From Fulvitalea axinellae (GTDB lineage Bacteria; Bacteroidota; Bacteroidia; Cytophagales; Cyclobacteriaceae), in NCBI RefSeq assembly GCF_036492835.1, contig NZ_AP025324.1, positions 1 through 54,475 of the forward strand: 54,475 nucleotides of DNA. The letters run 5' to 3'. How positions within the stretch are numbered: position 1 is the first letter of the stretch; each line of letters begins with the position of its first letter. Below the pieces are notes generated by a model. The model saw only the letters and a program-made list of their open reading frames with translations, did no database searches and had not been told where the DNA came from. The translations under genes were made by a program, and so were the position numbers. Shown here one piece after another: positions 1 to 8,148 of this stretch.

Positions 1-1163
1 AACGACTCCAAAGCCTTCCGGTACTCGTCGATTCTGTCCAGGATAGCCGCCGACACCGGAAAAACAACCCCCGCCCGGGCAAAGCCCATACGGGCCAGGA
101 TATGATGGATCAGGTAACGGTGCAGACGCCCGTTCCCGTCCACGAACGGATGGACGAACACAAAACCGAAAGCCACACAAGAGGCCACCAAAACCGGATC
201 CATTTCCGAAGATTCCAGTTTCCGGTAAGCGCCCAAAATGCCCTCCGTCAAATCCGCCACGTCTTTCCACGACGCCGAAATATGTTCCGGAATAGGCTCG
301 CCCGTATCCCGGTCATGCTCCCCCACAAAACCGCCGATATCCCGGAGCCCCATCTTCGTAAAACGGGAACTCTCGATCACCAACTGTTGCAGGCGCAACA
401 ACTCGTCGATATCCAGTGCCCGCCCTCCGGCCTGGCCTATCGCCCGTCCCCAGCGCACCGCCCGGTTATTTTCCGGACGCTCGCCCTCAATCGTAAACGA
501 CGCCTTCGAGTCCTTCAGCAACAAAAACGCCGACGCCCGTTGCAATACGTCCTTATGTACCGAATAAAGAAAATCCTCCTGCCTGTCCCGCAAACACTCA
601 GAGACGAAACCCTCCAGCGCCGGAGTCCGGAATACAAGGGGACAAAATTCCCGCGTTCCCGGCAAATTGTTCTCTATCCTGTGCCTGGCCGACCGCTCCC
701 CGCGCCCCAAAGCGTACTGCAGCTTTCCGTCCACCAAAAACACCGTATTGCCCCTCCCCAAATCCGGAAGATCCAACAAATCGCCCGTCAGCCACTCGTA
801 CAAAAACCAAATCCTCCGGCTGTACTGGCCGCTCGGCTCTTCGCTCACCAAATCCCGTATCCGGTCGGGCCCCACAGCCCCGAAAAGCTTCCGGAAGAAC
901 AAAAGGTTGATCCCCTCATACTTCAGCGCGAACACCAAATGCCGGTACAGGCTGTCTTCCGGCTCATACCTCGCCGAAAAGACAAGCCAGTCACCCGTCT
1001 CATATTTCCTGTGCCGCTCACTCACTAACGCCAAGCGTCCCGGCATAGGAACCCTCAGTCCCAAACCGTCGATCAGTGCCCCGTACCCCACAACCTTACC
1101 CTTTTCAGGAACCGTCCGTCCGTGAAAAACACGTACTTCCCGTGAAAAACGATTACTTTCCAT
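1..1163 (-). CDS. fic: Fic-domain AMP-transferase, N-terminal 388 residues (gene continues at 54475..54100 across the circle junction)
   Basis: Fic-family protein that would transfer AMP (or another NMP) from a nucleotide to a target hydroxyl. The ATG at 1163 opens an uninterrupted frame to base 1. The catalytic loop HPFVDGNGR starts at His338, and an inhibitory-helix motif SFTIEG (S222, E226, G227) fits the class II rule S/T-xxx-E-G, in which the enzyme is held off by its own N-terminal helix. The last codon is split: bases 2 and 1 join 54475 to give TTT (Phe), and the frame continues as SHPLLDF into the right end of the window. A 70-bp leader shared with the second fic gene lies about 60 bp upstream. 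The HPFx(D/E)GNGR signature makes the family certain; the target is unknown. Confidence 0.93.
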   Translation of the reverse strand, partial: MESNRFSREVRVFHGRTVPEKGKVVGYGALIDGLGLRVPMPGRLALVSERHRKYETGDWLVFSARYEPEDSLYRHLVFALKYEGINLLFFRKLFGAVGPDRIRDLVSEEPSGQYSRRIWFLYEWLTGDLLDLPDLGRGNTVFLVDGKLQYALGRGERSARHRIENNLPGTREFCPLVFRTPALEGFVSECLRDRQEDFLYSVHKDVLQRASAFLLLKDSKASFTIEGERPENNRAVRWGRAIGQAGGRALDIDELLRLQQLVIESSRFTKMGLRDIGGFVGEHDRDTGEPIPEHISASWKDVADLTEGILGAYRKLESSEMDPVLVASCVAFGFVFVHPFVDGNGRLHRYLIHHILARMGFARAGVVFPVSAAILDRIDEYRKALES

Positions 1164-1222
1164 GCGTTCAAATTAAAAACAATTACACAACCGTAACAGT
1201 AATCGCCGTTGAAAAATCAAAC

Positions 1223-1292
1223 AAAAAAATAACCCGAGACGATAACCGCCCCGGGCCCCAACCAAACCAACACCACGTTCAGTACAGATTCC
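1223..1292 (-). promoter_or_regulatory. Duplicated fic leader with terminator/attenuator-like hairpin, copy 1
   Basis: On the minus strand, ten paired positions (1255..1233, including G-T wobbles) close a 3-nt loop and are followed by a run of seven T (1229..1223), about 60 nt before the fic start. Nearly the same 70 bp lie before the other fic gene. It could end transcription from upstream genes or attenuate fic. Confidence 0.6.
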
Positions 1293-1338
1293 AAATTCCC
1301 AAGAATACAAAACCGCCGCCACCGGGCTCCAACGTCCA

Positions 1339-1830
1339 AGGGCCATCGGCCCGACAGACAATAACCCGGCCTACAGGGCCGGTAAACGTACAGACACGGG
1401 CATGCCCTGTCTCACACAAGAATGGTCAAACAAAAACAGATCGGAAAAACAAGAATTGAAACATTCCTAAAAAACCACGTAGCGAAACCCACCCCGCCGA
1501 AAAACAAACGAAAAAGACAACTTAGCGGAGCGGTCTCATTCTCGCAAATAAAAACAGGCAAAAGAGAATAATAAAACGCCACGGGAACGTCCGGAAACCA
1601 GAGCTATTATCCACTCCTCCGTCGCTCCAACCGAGCGATAGCGAGCTCACGAACACATTTACAAAAAAAACACAAGTGAGTAAACAGCCCCGGCCACCGG
1701 CCGAATGTAAAAGCTCCTTTCTTCTCTTTTTTTCCCTTTTTTTCTGTTCTTTCCGGGGAAAGTCTTTGTTGAAATGAAAACCATCAAACGCAAAAAATCC
1801 GGCATGCTCAACAAGTCGGGTTTTCCATTT
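1339..1830. repeat. Long duplicated block, left copy (partner 53317..53703)
   Basis: This spacer block matches 53317..53703 over almost its whole length, including a palindrome, the motif GCGAAACCC, and a pyrimidine-rich tract followed by TTTCCGGGG. The left copy carries two extra segments of roughly 50 bp (about 1508-1565 and 1629-1681) that are absent from the right copy. No gene is apparent inside it. Confidence 0.85.
1387..1428. repeat. CATGCC palindrome, copy 1
   Basis: Self-complementary core ACGGGCATGCCCTGT within CGTACAGAC...GTCTCACAC, followed by AATGGTCAA. It lies inside the long duplicated block. Confidence 0.85.
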
Positions 1831-1916
1831 ATATTTTATTGATACACTTGCGTTACGGCTAAATGGCCGGCTTATATATTTGTGTTAGGGGGGATACTTA
1901 AAGTTTTTTCTTGTAC

Positions 1917-2951
1917 TTATTTTCTTCGTAAAATATCATTATTTATATCTATCATAAACAACCTTCCAAAGGTATTGTAAATCAGTTTTAATCTTTTTTC
2001 GTGTTCAAGCGGGCGCCAGTTTTTACCATTATCATAACTTATCCAAGAAATTTTCTTTCCTGTTAGTTTCTTCTCTCTAACAGTTACGATATAATATTCC
2101 CTGTCTAGGAAAACATTTTCAACCCAACTCGTATTATCAGGAAGCCTAAACTTTTCTCTCAAGATCATTTCTTCTTTTTGTAAAGAATAAATTTTCAATT
2201 TATTACCGTCTATAATTATATGAAGGTTTTTCTCTTTACTAATAGGTTTTAAATAACTAAAGCTATTACCGTCAATGTTTATTAGCTCTTGTATCGAATT
2301 ATTCTGAGTATCAAAAAGTAACAACTTACCATCTTTATAATTAAAGGATTTAAAGCCCTTACATAAGATTCTGTTATTTGCAGTACGCAATAAAAAAAAG
2401 CTTTTAAACCCTTTTTTTAATGTATTTATACTACTCCATGTTTGCCCTCTATTAAGCGACTCAAATGTTTGCCCAGTACCTTTTAGATTTCCTTCGACAA
2501 ATAAAGAGTTTTCCATCAAAATAAAATTTCTCATACCGCCCTCTAAAGGTGTTCTTATTTCATTCCATATCTCTCCTAAGTTGTGACTTATGAAGAATTT
2601 AGACCTTAAAGTGTTCTCTTCAAAGTCATATTGGACAAATCCAATATCATTACCTTTTACACTGACAAATTGAGTCGTATTATTATTGCTTTCAAATAAA
2701 TAAGTTTTTTCTAGATCACCTTCACTTAAGGTATTCATTCTTATAATTTTAAATCCTCCTGCAATAGCAGGGGAATGAGAATACGTTAATATATATCCAT
2801 TAGATACTGAATCTATTTGACAATAATCAATAGGTTTTCCTGTATTAACAATTTCTGTCCATTCCATCTTTACAGGATTACTATCTATATTGCTAGAACA
2901 GCTAATGATGGTCGCTAGTATCAATAAAATCACCCAAGTATGAAGTCTCAT
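1917..2951 (-). CDS. Lipoprotein with Asp-box (BNR) repeats
   Basis: The 344-aa product starts with a lipoprotein signal: a hydrophobic stretch (residues 6-16) and ISCSS, with Cys18 as the likely lipidated residue. The body carries three Asp-box-like motifs, SHNLGEIW, SLNRGQTW and SYDNGKNW, matching the S-x-D-x-G-x-x-W signature of beta-propeller sialidase/YCF48-like folds, where the motif is structural and not catalytic. No enzyme active site is recognisable. It is expected to be attached to the outer or inner membrane. The gene is more AT-rich than its dprA neighbour, which suggests separate acquisition. Function unknown. Confidence 0.8.
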   Translation of the reverse strand: MRLHTWVILLILATIISCSSNIDSNPVKMEWTEIVNTGKPIDYCQIDSVSNGYILTYSHSPAIAGGFKIIRMNTLSEGDLEKTYLFESNNNTTQFVSVKGNDIGFVQYDFEENTLRSKFFISHNLGEIWNEIRTPLEGGMRNFILMENSLFVEGNLKGTGQTFESLNRGQTWSSINTLKKGFKSFFLLRTANNRILCKGFKSFNYKDGKLLLFDTQNNSIQELINIDGNSFSYLKPISKEKNLHIIIDGNKLKIYSLQKEEMILREKFRLPDNTSWVENVFLDREYYIVTVREKKLTGKKISWISYDNGKNWRPLEHEKRLKLIYNTFGRLFMIDINNDILRRK

Positions 2952-3058
2952 AATTATTCATCATCTTTTTTATATGCTCTAAATTCACGAAGCCCGTCTC
3001 CTCATCGGATTTCTGTCCCTGGAACCCATACCTATCAACACATTACCAAATACCCTCC

Positions 3059-3811
3059 TCAAAAAATCTCCATCTGCCCGCCAACCTTCCTCCGGGCCCG
3101 ACCCCAAGCCAAAACTTCAGCCACAAACTCCATTACCGACCGCTCCGAATCCAGCCCGTGCCAACCCCTGTCCATCAAAATACGGTTTCCCGCCACGGCT
3201 TCCAAATCAACATCATTCACGAACTCCGGCAAAAAATGGCTCGCCAGACAAGCCCCCGGCCTGCCGTACCGCTCCGCGAACTTGGCCGTATGCATCGTCC
3301 CGCCCTTGGCTCCCGACTCAATCACGAAAACCCCGTGACTCAGCCCCGCCTGAATCCTGTTGCGCGCCACAAACCTAGACCTGTCGGGCCCCGTACCCGG
3401 CGGATACTCGCTGACCCAAGCCCCTCCGGCACGCAAAATATTCTCCGCCAACTTGCGGTTCCCGTCCGGATAAACCTTGTCCAAGCCCGTAGCCATCACC
3501 GCCACCGAAGGCCTGCCGCAACGGACCGAAGCCAGATGGCCCACTGTATCGCAACCCAGCGCCAAACCGCTGACCGTCACAAAACCCTCTCGCTTCACAA
3601 AATACTCCGACACGATCCTGTCCCCCGCCCGGCGCCCGTGACCGCTCAGCCTCCTGCTGCCGACAACGGCCACAGCCGGCCCCGATTCCAGACAAGACAA
3701 ATCCCCCCTGAAATACAAAACCCCGGGCGCCGACTTTCCCAAATCCCGCAAAGCCAAAGGATATTCCGGATCGTCAATCCCAACACGCTCTATAGGAAAA
3801 TCACTCAACAT
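3059..3811 (-). CDS. dprA: DprA/Smf-like DNA-processing protein
   Basis: The 250-aa protein is built around the Rossmann-like DprA fold. Signature segments appear in order: VAVVGSRRLSGHG (residues 47-59), SGLALGCDTVGH (81-92), GLDKVYPDGNR (109-119), and RNRIQAGLSHGVFVIESGAKGG (from 150), the last being the most conserved DprA stretch. Chromosomal DprA loads RecA on incoming single-stranded DNA during transformation. This version lacks the usual C-terminal winged helix and is near the minimum length, so it may be a plasmid-borne Smf-like protein with another role, perhaps in defence. No comEA or comEC partner is present. Start chosen at the first ATG, just after an AT-rich leader. Confidence 0.85.
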   Translation of the reverse strand: MLSDFPIERVGIDDPEYPLALRDLGKSAPGVLYFRGDLSCLESGPAVAVVGSRRLSGHGRRAGDRIVSEYFVKREGFVTVSGLALGCDTVGHLASVRCGRPSVAVMATGLDKVYPDGNRKLAENILRAGGAWVSEYPPGTGPDRSRFVARNRIQAGLSHGVFVIESGAKGGTMHTAKFAERYGRPGACLASHFLPEFVNDVDLEAVAGNRILMDRGWHGLDSERSVMEFVAEVLAWGRARRKVGGQMEIF

Positions 3812-3908
3812 AAACCCTTAAAAAACAACCACTTACCCATACATTATAAACGAAAATCACCCACCCTATGTTATTGAATAACAGCTATTTACAGCCTGTA
3901 TTTAAAAA

Positions 3909-3950
3909 CGTAGAGACACGGGCATGCCCTGTCTCACATGCGAATGGTCA
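3909..3950. repeat. CATGCC palindrome, copy 2
   Basis: Full-length copy CGTAGAGAC-ACGGGCATGCCCTGT-CTCAC followed by ATGCGAATGGTCA. Downstream to about 4055 runs a degenerate third version of the long duplicated block, with TAGCGAAACCCA in common. Confidence 0.85.
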
Positions 3951-4077
3951 AAAACAAACGAACCCACCCCAAGGACATTAACACCTCAAAAAAACGTATA
4001 GCGAAACCCATCCAAAACATGAAAAAACAGATGCGATTCACATCGGATTTTCCATACTGATACAACCCTTATTTATA

Positions 4078-4464
4078 TCACTTATAGACATCAGCACAAT
4101 CTACATGACGAAATATGTTATCGTTTAAATATTTGCTTAGATCGAAATCCACAGGAAAGGGAGCGTTAACATCAACTCCATGTATTAAAACATTATATCG
4201 CGGGTCTTTTACGCTATAGCCAATATAAAATCTTTTCCCTTCTGGTAAAGCGGAAGGGTAATGGCCTTTGAATCTTTTTTCTCCTACTTTATATATAAAA
4301 ACACCAGTATTTCCTCCTCTTCCCGTATTTCTATTCTTAAGAGTAACGGCTTTCGTCACTTCATATTCATCCATAAAACCAGAACGATAATATTGTGTAA
4401 ATAAAGTTCCCAACCCAAGTATTATCAATAATATCCAACCAGACCGATTCCAAAAATTTTTCAT
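4078..4464 (-). CDS. Small membrane-anchored protein of unknown function
   Basis: A 128-aa protein with one N-terminal hydrophobic segment (residues 10-24, WILLIILGLGTLFTQY), probably an uncleaved anchor, then a polar domain of about 100 residues. The tail has two Cys-free beta-rich stretches and ends HVDCADVYK. The hydrophobic start, AT-rich codon use unlike the fic and dprA neighbours, and isolated position suggest a recently acquired cassette. I do not recognise the family. It may be a periplasm-facing accessory protein. Confidence 0.65.
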   Translation of the reverse strand: MKNFWNRSGWILLIILGLGTLFTQYYRSGFMDEYEVTKAVTLKNRNTGRGGNTGVFIYKVGEKRFKGHYPSALPEGKRFYIGYSVKDPRYNVLIHGVDVNAPFPVDFDLSKYLNDNIFRHVDCADVYK

Positions 4465-4645
4465 ACAATGTATTATAAAACCTTCTTAAAAAATGAAGAG
4501 ACTCATTGATCATTAATGACTCTAGCTTCCTAACTTCCCTATTAATTGCCTCTCACCAGATTGAGTATTCACTTGAACAAAACTCCCCTTGTTTTATTCG
4601 TATCATAGGCCCGACCTATTATTGACTCCACCGCATTACAAAAAC

Positions 4646-5725
4646 CTAAACCCCAAGCCTAAACTTCTTATTCCGCTTAAAATCAGTGACCTCTACCAAA
4701 GCCCCCAGCTCCACAAGAGCCATGATATCCCTTCTCGCCGAATCCTTCGACGTCTTCGTCATCCCGCACCACCGCTCGGTAGTGATCACCGCGTCAAAAT
4801 CATCGCCCAGCAATTTGTCGATCACCTTCCGTTGCCTGCCGTTAAACCCGTAAGCCTTATACCTCGCCCAAAACTTGTCCCGCTTCAGCAACGAGTCCAG
4901 CCTGTCGTTCGAAAGCCTGATCGCCCCCGAAATCGACTCGATAAACCAAACCAAAAAATCCGTGACATCCATATGCCCTTTCGAGTGAAACTCCAATTGG
5001 GCGTAATACTCCCGCTTGTGCTTCGCGATATAATGCGACAGCCCAACCGTCCTCAACGACGACTCGAACTCCCTGGCCAACGTCCGGTCGACGATAGCCC
5101 GGCCTATCCGCCCGTTACCGTCCCCGAACGGATGTATAATCTCAAACCACAGATGCGCGATCCCCGCCTTGATAAACGCCGGCATACTCGCCGAATTGAA
5201 CCACATCATAAACCCGTTCATCTCGGACCTGATCCTGTCCACCGGAGGCCCCATATACACAACCTTGCCTCCCGAAGCCCGGATCACCATCCGTTCGTCC
5301 GTAAACGCCCCGACCGGCATACCCGGGTCGTCCAGATTCCCGTTCGCGAACAAAGTCCTGTGCCAGCGGAACAGCGTCGAATTGCTCAACGGCGCCCCGG
5401 GATCACTGACCGAATCCATCAAAATCTCGACATACCCGTCACTGGCGTGCACACTCTTGGCGCTCCCCAGCCCCATCGATTTCCGGATAGAGTCCCGGAC
5501 ATCCTCACGGTCCAGCGAGTCGCCCTCAATCCTCGCCGAATACACGATCTCGTCCGTCATCACGCCCACCACAGCCTCGTTCCTCACGTCGATGCCGGCG
5601 TCCCTAAACCGCCCGATGATCTCCCCGTGCAACCTCGACGCCTCCAGCAAAGGCCCCTGCAACCGCTCCGAACTATATGTGAAATTCGGATAATCGTCAT
5701 GATTATACTTGAATAACTCCTCCAT
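4646..5725 (-). CDS. fic: Fic-domain protein with C-terminal winged helix (class II)
   Basis: A 359-aa Fic-family AMP-transferase. The catalytic loop HPFGDGNGR begins at His198, and the inhibitory motif SARIEG (S63, E67, G68) marks an N-terminal self-inhibited enzyme. The last 70 residues (RQRKVIDKLLGDD to the end) look like a winged helix of the kind common in DNA-binding Fic proteins. The frame stays open 47 codons further upstream, but that part is the duplicated leader, so the ATG at 5725 (MEELFKYNHDD) is preferred. A palindrome CGCAA-ATA-TTGCG sits directly before this ATG and could be the operator through which the winged helix represses its own gene. It is a separate lineage from the other fic gene here. 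Confidence 0.93.
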   Translation of the reverse strand: MEELFKYNHDDYPNFTYSSERLQGPLLEASRLHGEIIGRFRDAGIDVRNEAVVGVMTDEIVYSARIEGDSLDREDVRDSIRKSMGLGSAKSVHASDGYVEILMDSVSDPGAPLSNSTLFRWHRTLFANGNLDDPGMPVGAFTDERMVIRASGGKVVYMGPPVDRIRSEMNGFMMWFNSASMPAFIKAGIAHLWFEIIHPFGDGNGRIGRAIVDRTLAREFESSLRTVGLSHYIAKHKREYYAQLEFHSKGHMDVTDFLVWFIESISGAIRLSNDRLDSLLKRDKFWARYKAYGFNGRQRKVIDKLLGDDFDAVITTERWCGMTKTSKDSARRDIMALVELGALVEVTDFKRNKKFRLGV

Positions 5726-5728
5726 AAA

Positions 5729-5741
5729 CGCAAATATTGCG
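5729..5741. promoter_or_regulatory. Candidate fic operator palindrome
   Basis: CGCAA and TTGCG arms with a 3-nt ATA spacer, ending three bases before the fic ATG. Placement over the ribosome entry region fits autoregulation by the winged helix. Binding is inferred. Confidence 0.4.
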
Positions 5742-5788
5742 CATATAAAAACGGGGGCAAAATTTATAAGATCATTTTTTGCGCCTAT

Positions 5789-5860
5789 AAAAAAATAACC
5801 CGAGACGATAATCGCCCCGGGCCCCAACCAAACCAACACCACGTTCAGTACAGATTCCAA
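5789..5860 (-). promoter_or_regulatory. Duplicated fic leader with terminator/attenuator-like hairpin, copy 2
   Basis: Hairpin at 5821..5799 (minus strand) with 3-nt loop and a T-run at 5795..5789, 64 nt before the fic start. The flanking 40 bp (ACGTTCAGTACAGATTCCAA on the plus strand) match copy 1. Confidence 0.6.
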
Positions 5861-5880
5861 TCTCAAAACTCACAAAGCTG

Positions 5881-5934
5881 TCGCCGGGCTCTAGCCCGGT
5901 GACCACCCCTACCGGCAGGTTCTTACCTGCCCCA
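5881..5934. repeat. Two-hairpin element, copy 1
   Basis: First hairpin CCGGGCTCTAGCCCGG, spacer TGACCACCCCTA, second hairpin GGCAGGTTCTTACCTGCC. A CATGCC palindrome follows 27 bp later. Confidence 0.8.
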
Positions 5935-5961
5935 AGCGGATGGTAACACAACAATGATCAA

Positions 5962-6003
5962 CGTAGAGACACGGGCATGCCCTGTCTCACACGTGAATGG
6001 TCA
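5962..6003. repeat. CATGCC palindrome, copy 3
   Basis: CGTAGAGAC-ACGGGCATGCCCTGT-CTCACACGTGAATGGTCA, nearly identical to copy 2. Confidence 0.85.
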
Positions 6004-6093
6004 CCAAGGCTCCGCCCCATACTTGTAACCCTCCGGAATAATACCCTTTACTCTGTACGCTTTACCAGCGAAGCGATTTACTAGCGCGTAGCG

Positions 6094-6849
6094 CTAAACC
6101 GCCGAATGATACCCCCTCAACTGTAGCGCGTTAAACGCCCCGTTGCGCAAAGGATACATCATCCCGTTGACTTCCTGCAGAAACTCAATTCCAACCAAGG
6201 CCAACGTATGCGCCGAAAGCGCCTTGTCATAAGCCGTCACAAGAGAAACAGCCTGCGCCGTCCCCTCCTTGACCCCGAATTCCGAACTCACCGCGAACGC
6301 CGACTTAAGCTTACCCTCGCCAAAATCCAGCGAAGCCACGGCCGACCGTACCCGGAAATGCGTAGCCCCCGCCGGCGCCACCACATCAGTGACCGGCACG
6401 ACCGAAGCCGAAACCGTCAACTCCTCCGCCGTGTCGTCAAACCCCAGCGACACCTCGGAAAACAACGTGGAGTCCAGCCCCGCCTTCCCGTTAAACTCAA
6501 ACCCGGTAACCAAAGCCAAATCCCCGTCCGACACGGTACGCTCACCGCGCCCGTTCGTCGTGTCCGCCTGCAACACCTTCATCAGTCGCTGCGTCAGCCT
6601 TGCCGCCGAGGATCCCGTAGGCGCCCCGGCCAAAGAATTTCGGAAAGCCGTCCTGATTAGCTTGCCCTGGCGCCCCGCCTCGGCGAATTCCGCCTGGTTC
6701 TCCCGCGTCCTGGCGAACGCCGGATCAGTCCTCATACGCTCCGCGCTGACACCGCCAGCCTCGCGCACCAAATACTCCCCGTTCTGACGGTAAAACGACA
6801 TCCCGCCGATCTTACCCTGAATCTTGATAATTCCCTTCTGTCTAGCCAT
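6094..6849 (-). CDS. Conserved Bacteroidota protein of unknown function
   Basis: A 251-aa protein opening MARQKGIIKIQGKIGGMSFYRQ and continuing through YLVREAGGVSAER and DPAFARTRENQAEF. That N-terminus is typical of a family found many times in Bacteroidota genomes, including mobile ones. No signal peptide, membrane segment or catalytic motif is visible. The C-terminal two thirds are beta-rich (many alternating V/T/S stretches). From memory the family often occurs near phage or plasmid genes, but its role is unknown to me. The codon use is GC-rich, like the plasmid backbone. Confidence 0.8.
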   Translation of the reverse strand: MARQKGIIKIQGKIGGMSFYRQNGEYLVREAGGVSAERMRTDPAFARTRENQAEFAEAGRQGKLIRTAFRNSLAGAPTGSSAARLTQRLMKVLQADTTNGRGERTVSDGDLALVTGFEFNGKAGLDSTLFSEVSLGFDDTAEELTVSASVVPVTDVVAPAGATHFRVRSAVASLDFGEGKLKSAFAVSSEFGVKEGTAQAVSLVTAYDKALSAHTLALVGIEFLQEVNGMMYPLRNGAFNALQLRGYHSAV

Positions 6850-6928
6850 AAAACCAACAAATTAACGTACAACAACACGGCCCAACACCGCAACAAATAC
6901 CATTTTTATGGAGGCCGTTTCAAGCTTC

Positions 6929-6957
6929 CAACTTAGCGTAGCGTTCTCATGAACACC
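6929..6957. repeat. AGCGTAGCG mini-repeat
   Basis: ACTTAGCGTAGCGTTCTCATGAACAC. Related sequences lie at 7178-7204 and in the two extra segments of the left long duplicated block (about 1512 and 1632). Confidence 0.55.
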
Positions 6958-6982
6958 TTTGGAAATAAAATAACGGCAGTGA

Positions 6983-7023
6983 ATAACCTGGTGACCAACC
7001 ATACCGGCAGGTTCCTATCCGCC
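6983..7023. repeat. Two-hairpin element, partial
   Basis: Only the spacer (CCTGGTGACCAACC) and a degenerate second hairpin GGCAGGTTCCTATCCGCC remain. Confidence 0.5.
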
Positions 7024-7080
7024 CACACGAGAATTTTCCATTCTAGCATTCCCGATACAGCTTCCATTCCCCTCACTAAT

Positions 7081-7152
7081 CTCAGGCCTTTATTTTTCTT
7101 CCATAACCGCAATGCTTTTGGATGGAAGAAAAATTTGTAGCCGTATTTAGAA
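7081..7152. repeat. 72-bp hairpin repeat, copy 1 (partner 24507..24578)
   Basis: TTTTTCTTCCAT (7093-7104) pairs with ATGGAAGAAAAA (7132-7143) around a 27-nt loop. The whole 72 bp recur almost unchanged between umuD and umuC. Confidence 0.75.
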
Positions 7153-7177
7153 GGATTTTTGCTTCATTTTGATCCTT

Positions 7178-7204
7178 CAACTAGCGTAGCGATCTCATGA
7201 ACAC
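7178..7204. repeat. AGCGTAGCG mini-repeat, second copy
   Basis: CTAGCGTAGCGATCTCATGAACAC, 240 bp from the copy at 6929. Confidence 0.5.
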
Positions 7205-7300
7205 GCTTAAGAATACAGAAAGGGTGAATAAAAGAAGACCCTGGCCAAAGAAAAGACGTAATCATAAGGTCTCGGAACTACCCATCCACGATCCAAGAAC

Positions 7301-7516
7301 TCACTTCCTATCCTCCAGCGCCCCGACCCTCTCCCGGAGCTCCCGCTCCGAAGCCGCCATGCGCTCCTCTATCCGCCCCACCAAACCGCGGATGCCGTGA
7401 AGCTCCCCCGTCAACCGACGGATATCCCGAACCAACTCCCTAAGAAAGAACCCCGCCACCGGCGCCATACCCACTCCGATCCATTCTCGCAAAGCCTCAA
7501 GAACCTCCTTTTCCAT
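7301..7516 (-). CDS. Small coiled-coil protein
   Basis: A 71-aa product. Residues 11-25 (WIGVGMAPVAGFFLR) are hydrophobic enough for a short membrane or amphipathic segment. The C-terminal half (RRLTGELHGIRGLVGRIEE and on to the end) has the leucine/charge spacing of a coiled coil. The arrangement resembles small phage-type XhlA/holin-associated proteins in layout only. Codon use agrees with the backbone and there is an AT-rich leader. It may also be a fortuitous frame, so confidence is moderate. Confidence 0.5.
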   Translation of the reverse strand: MEKEVLEALREWIGVGMAPVAGFFLRELVRDIRRLTGELHGIRGLVGRIEERMAASERELRERVGALEDRK

Positions 7517-7841
7517 AACCCGTCATTTTCTTACATCCCGATTTTATACAATCTATAAAGGTGCCTCTCCCCACGGCACTAAAGGCATTCCCCCAGTGTT
7601 CCAGCACTTATCCACAGCCCTGAAGCCGCCAGACAACCCTCGAAAATCCTTCGAAATCGCCCTTTATTTTACATAAGAGAGCTTATAGGTCAATAAATAC
7701 TAAGGTATATAGCCCAAATCTCCCTAACCTCCGTATTATATACCCAGAACTGACCGCAATGGCCAACACCCCCTTCCCGATACGGCCATAATTACCGATA
7801 AGACCGATTTTATCGGTAAAATACTAATACAAAACACGAAA
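7517..7841. other. Spacer with a perfect DnaA box and a candidate operator
   Basis: TTATCCACA at 7608-7616 matches the bacterial DnaA-box consensus exactly. At 7792-7819, TTACCGATAA and TTATCGGTAA form perfect 10-bp arms with an 8-nt loop, 22 bp before the next start codon. No gene is apparent. Confidence 0.5.
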
Positions 7842-8042
7842 ATGAGCAAAACGGAACGAATCACCATCTGTCCCAAAGACATTCAGCGAATCACCGGAAA
7901 ATCCGAGAGCGGCGCCCGGAAAGAACTGGGAAAGATCAAAAAACAGCTGGGCAAACAGCCCCACCAATACCTGACCATAAGGGAATTCTGCCACTACACA
8001 GGCCTCGATGAAAACCAAGTACTCCTCATAATAGGGCCCTAA
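7842..8042 (+). CDS. Small HTH-like protein conserved in Bacteroidota
   Basis: A 66-aa protein with the pattern ERITICPKDIQRITGKSES, then GKIKKQLGKQPHQYLTIREF, then a final CHYTGLDENQV segment. This matches a small family I know from many Bacteroidota genomes, in which a helix-turn-helix-like segment (DIQRITGKSESGARKELGKI) is followed by a second short helical unit. It is probably cytosolic and DNA-binding, but no function has been shown that I know of. The 10-bp inverted repeat just upstream would suit autoregulation. It is convergent with parB. Confidence 0.75.
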   Translation: MSKTERITICPKDIQRITGKSESGARKELGKIKKQLGKQPHQYLTIREFCHYTGLDENQVLLIIGP

Positions 8043-8148
8043 AAAAATGCCCTGAGCCTATTATCTATCGGCGACACCAACACACAACAGCCCCAGAGCA
8101 AACCAATCTGCGGACACTATAATAATAGTACTCCGATTATTACTCCAT

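Noticed and set aside
102-1028. Long plus-strand frame of about 300 codons opposite fic
   Set aside because: It is antisense to a certain Fic gene, is Arg/Pro/His-rich and has no motif.
5726-5866. 47-codon N-terminal extension of the second fic gene, hydrophobic
   Set aside because: It is the translation of the duplicated leader and hairpin; the ATG at 5725 fits the family start.
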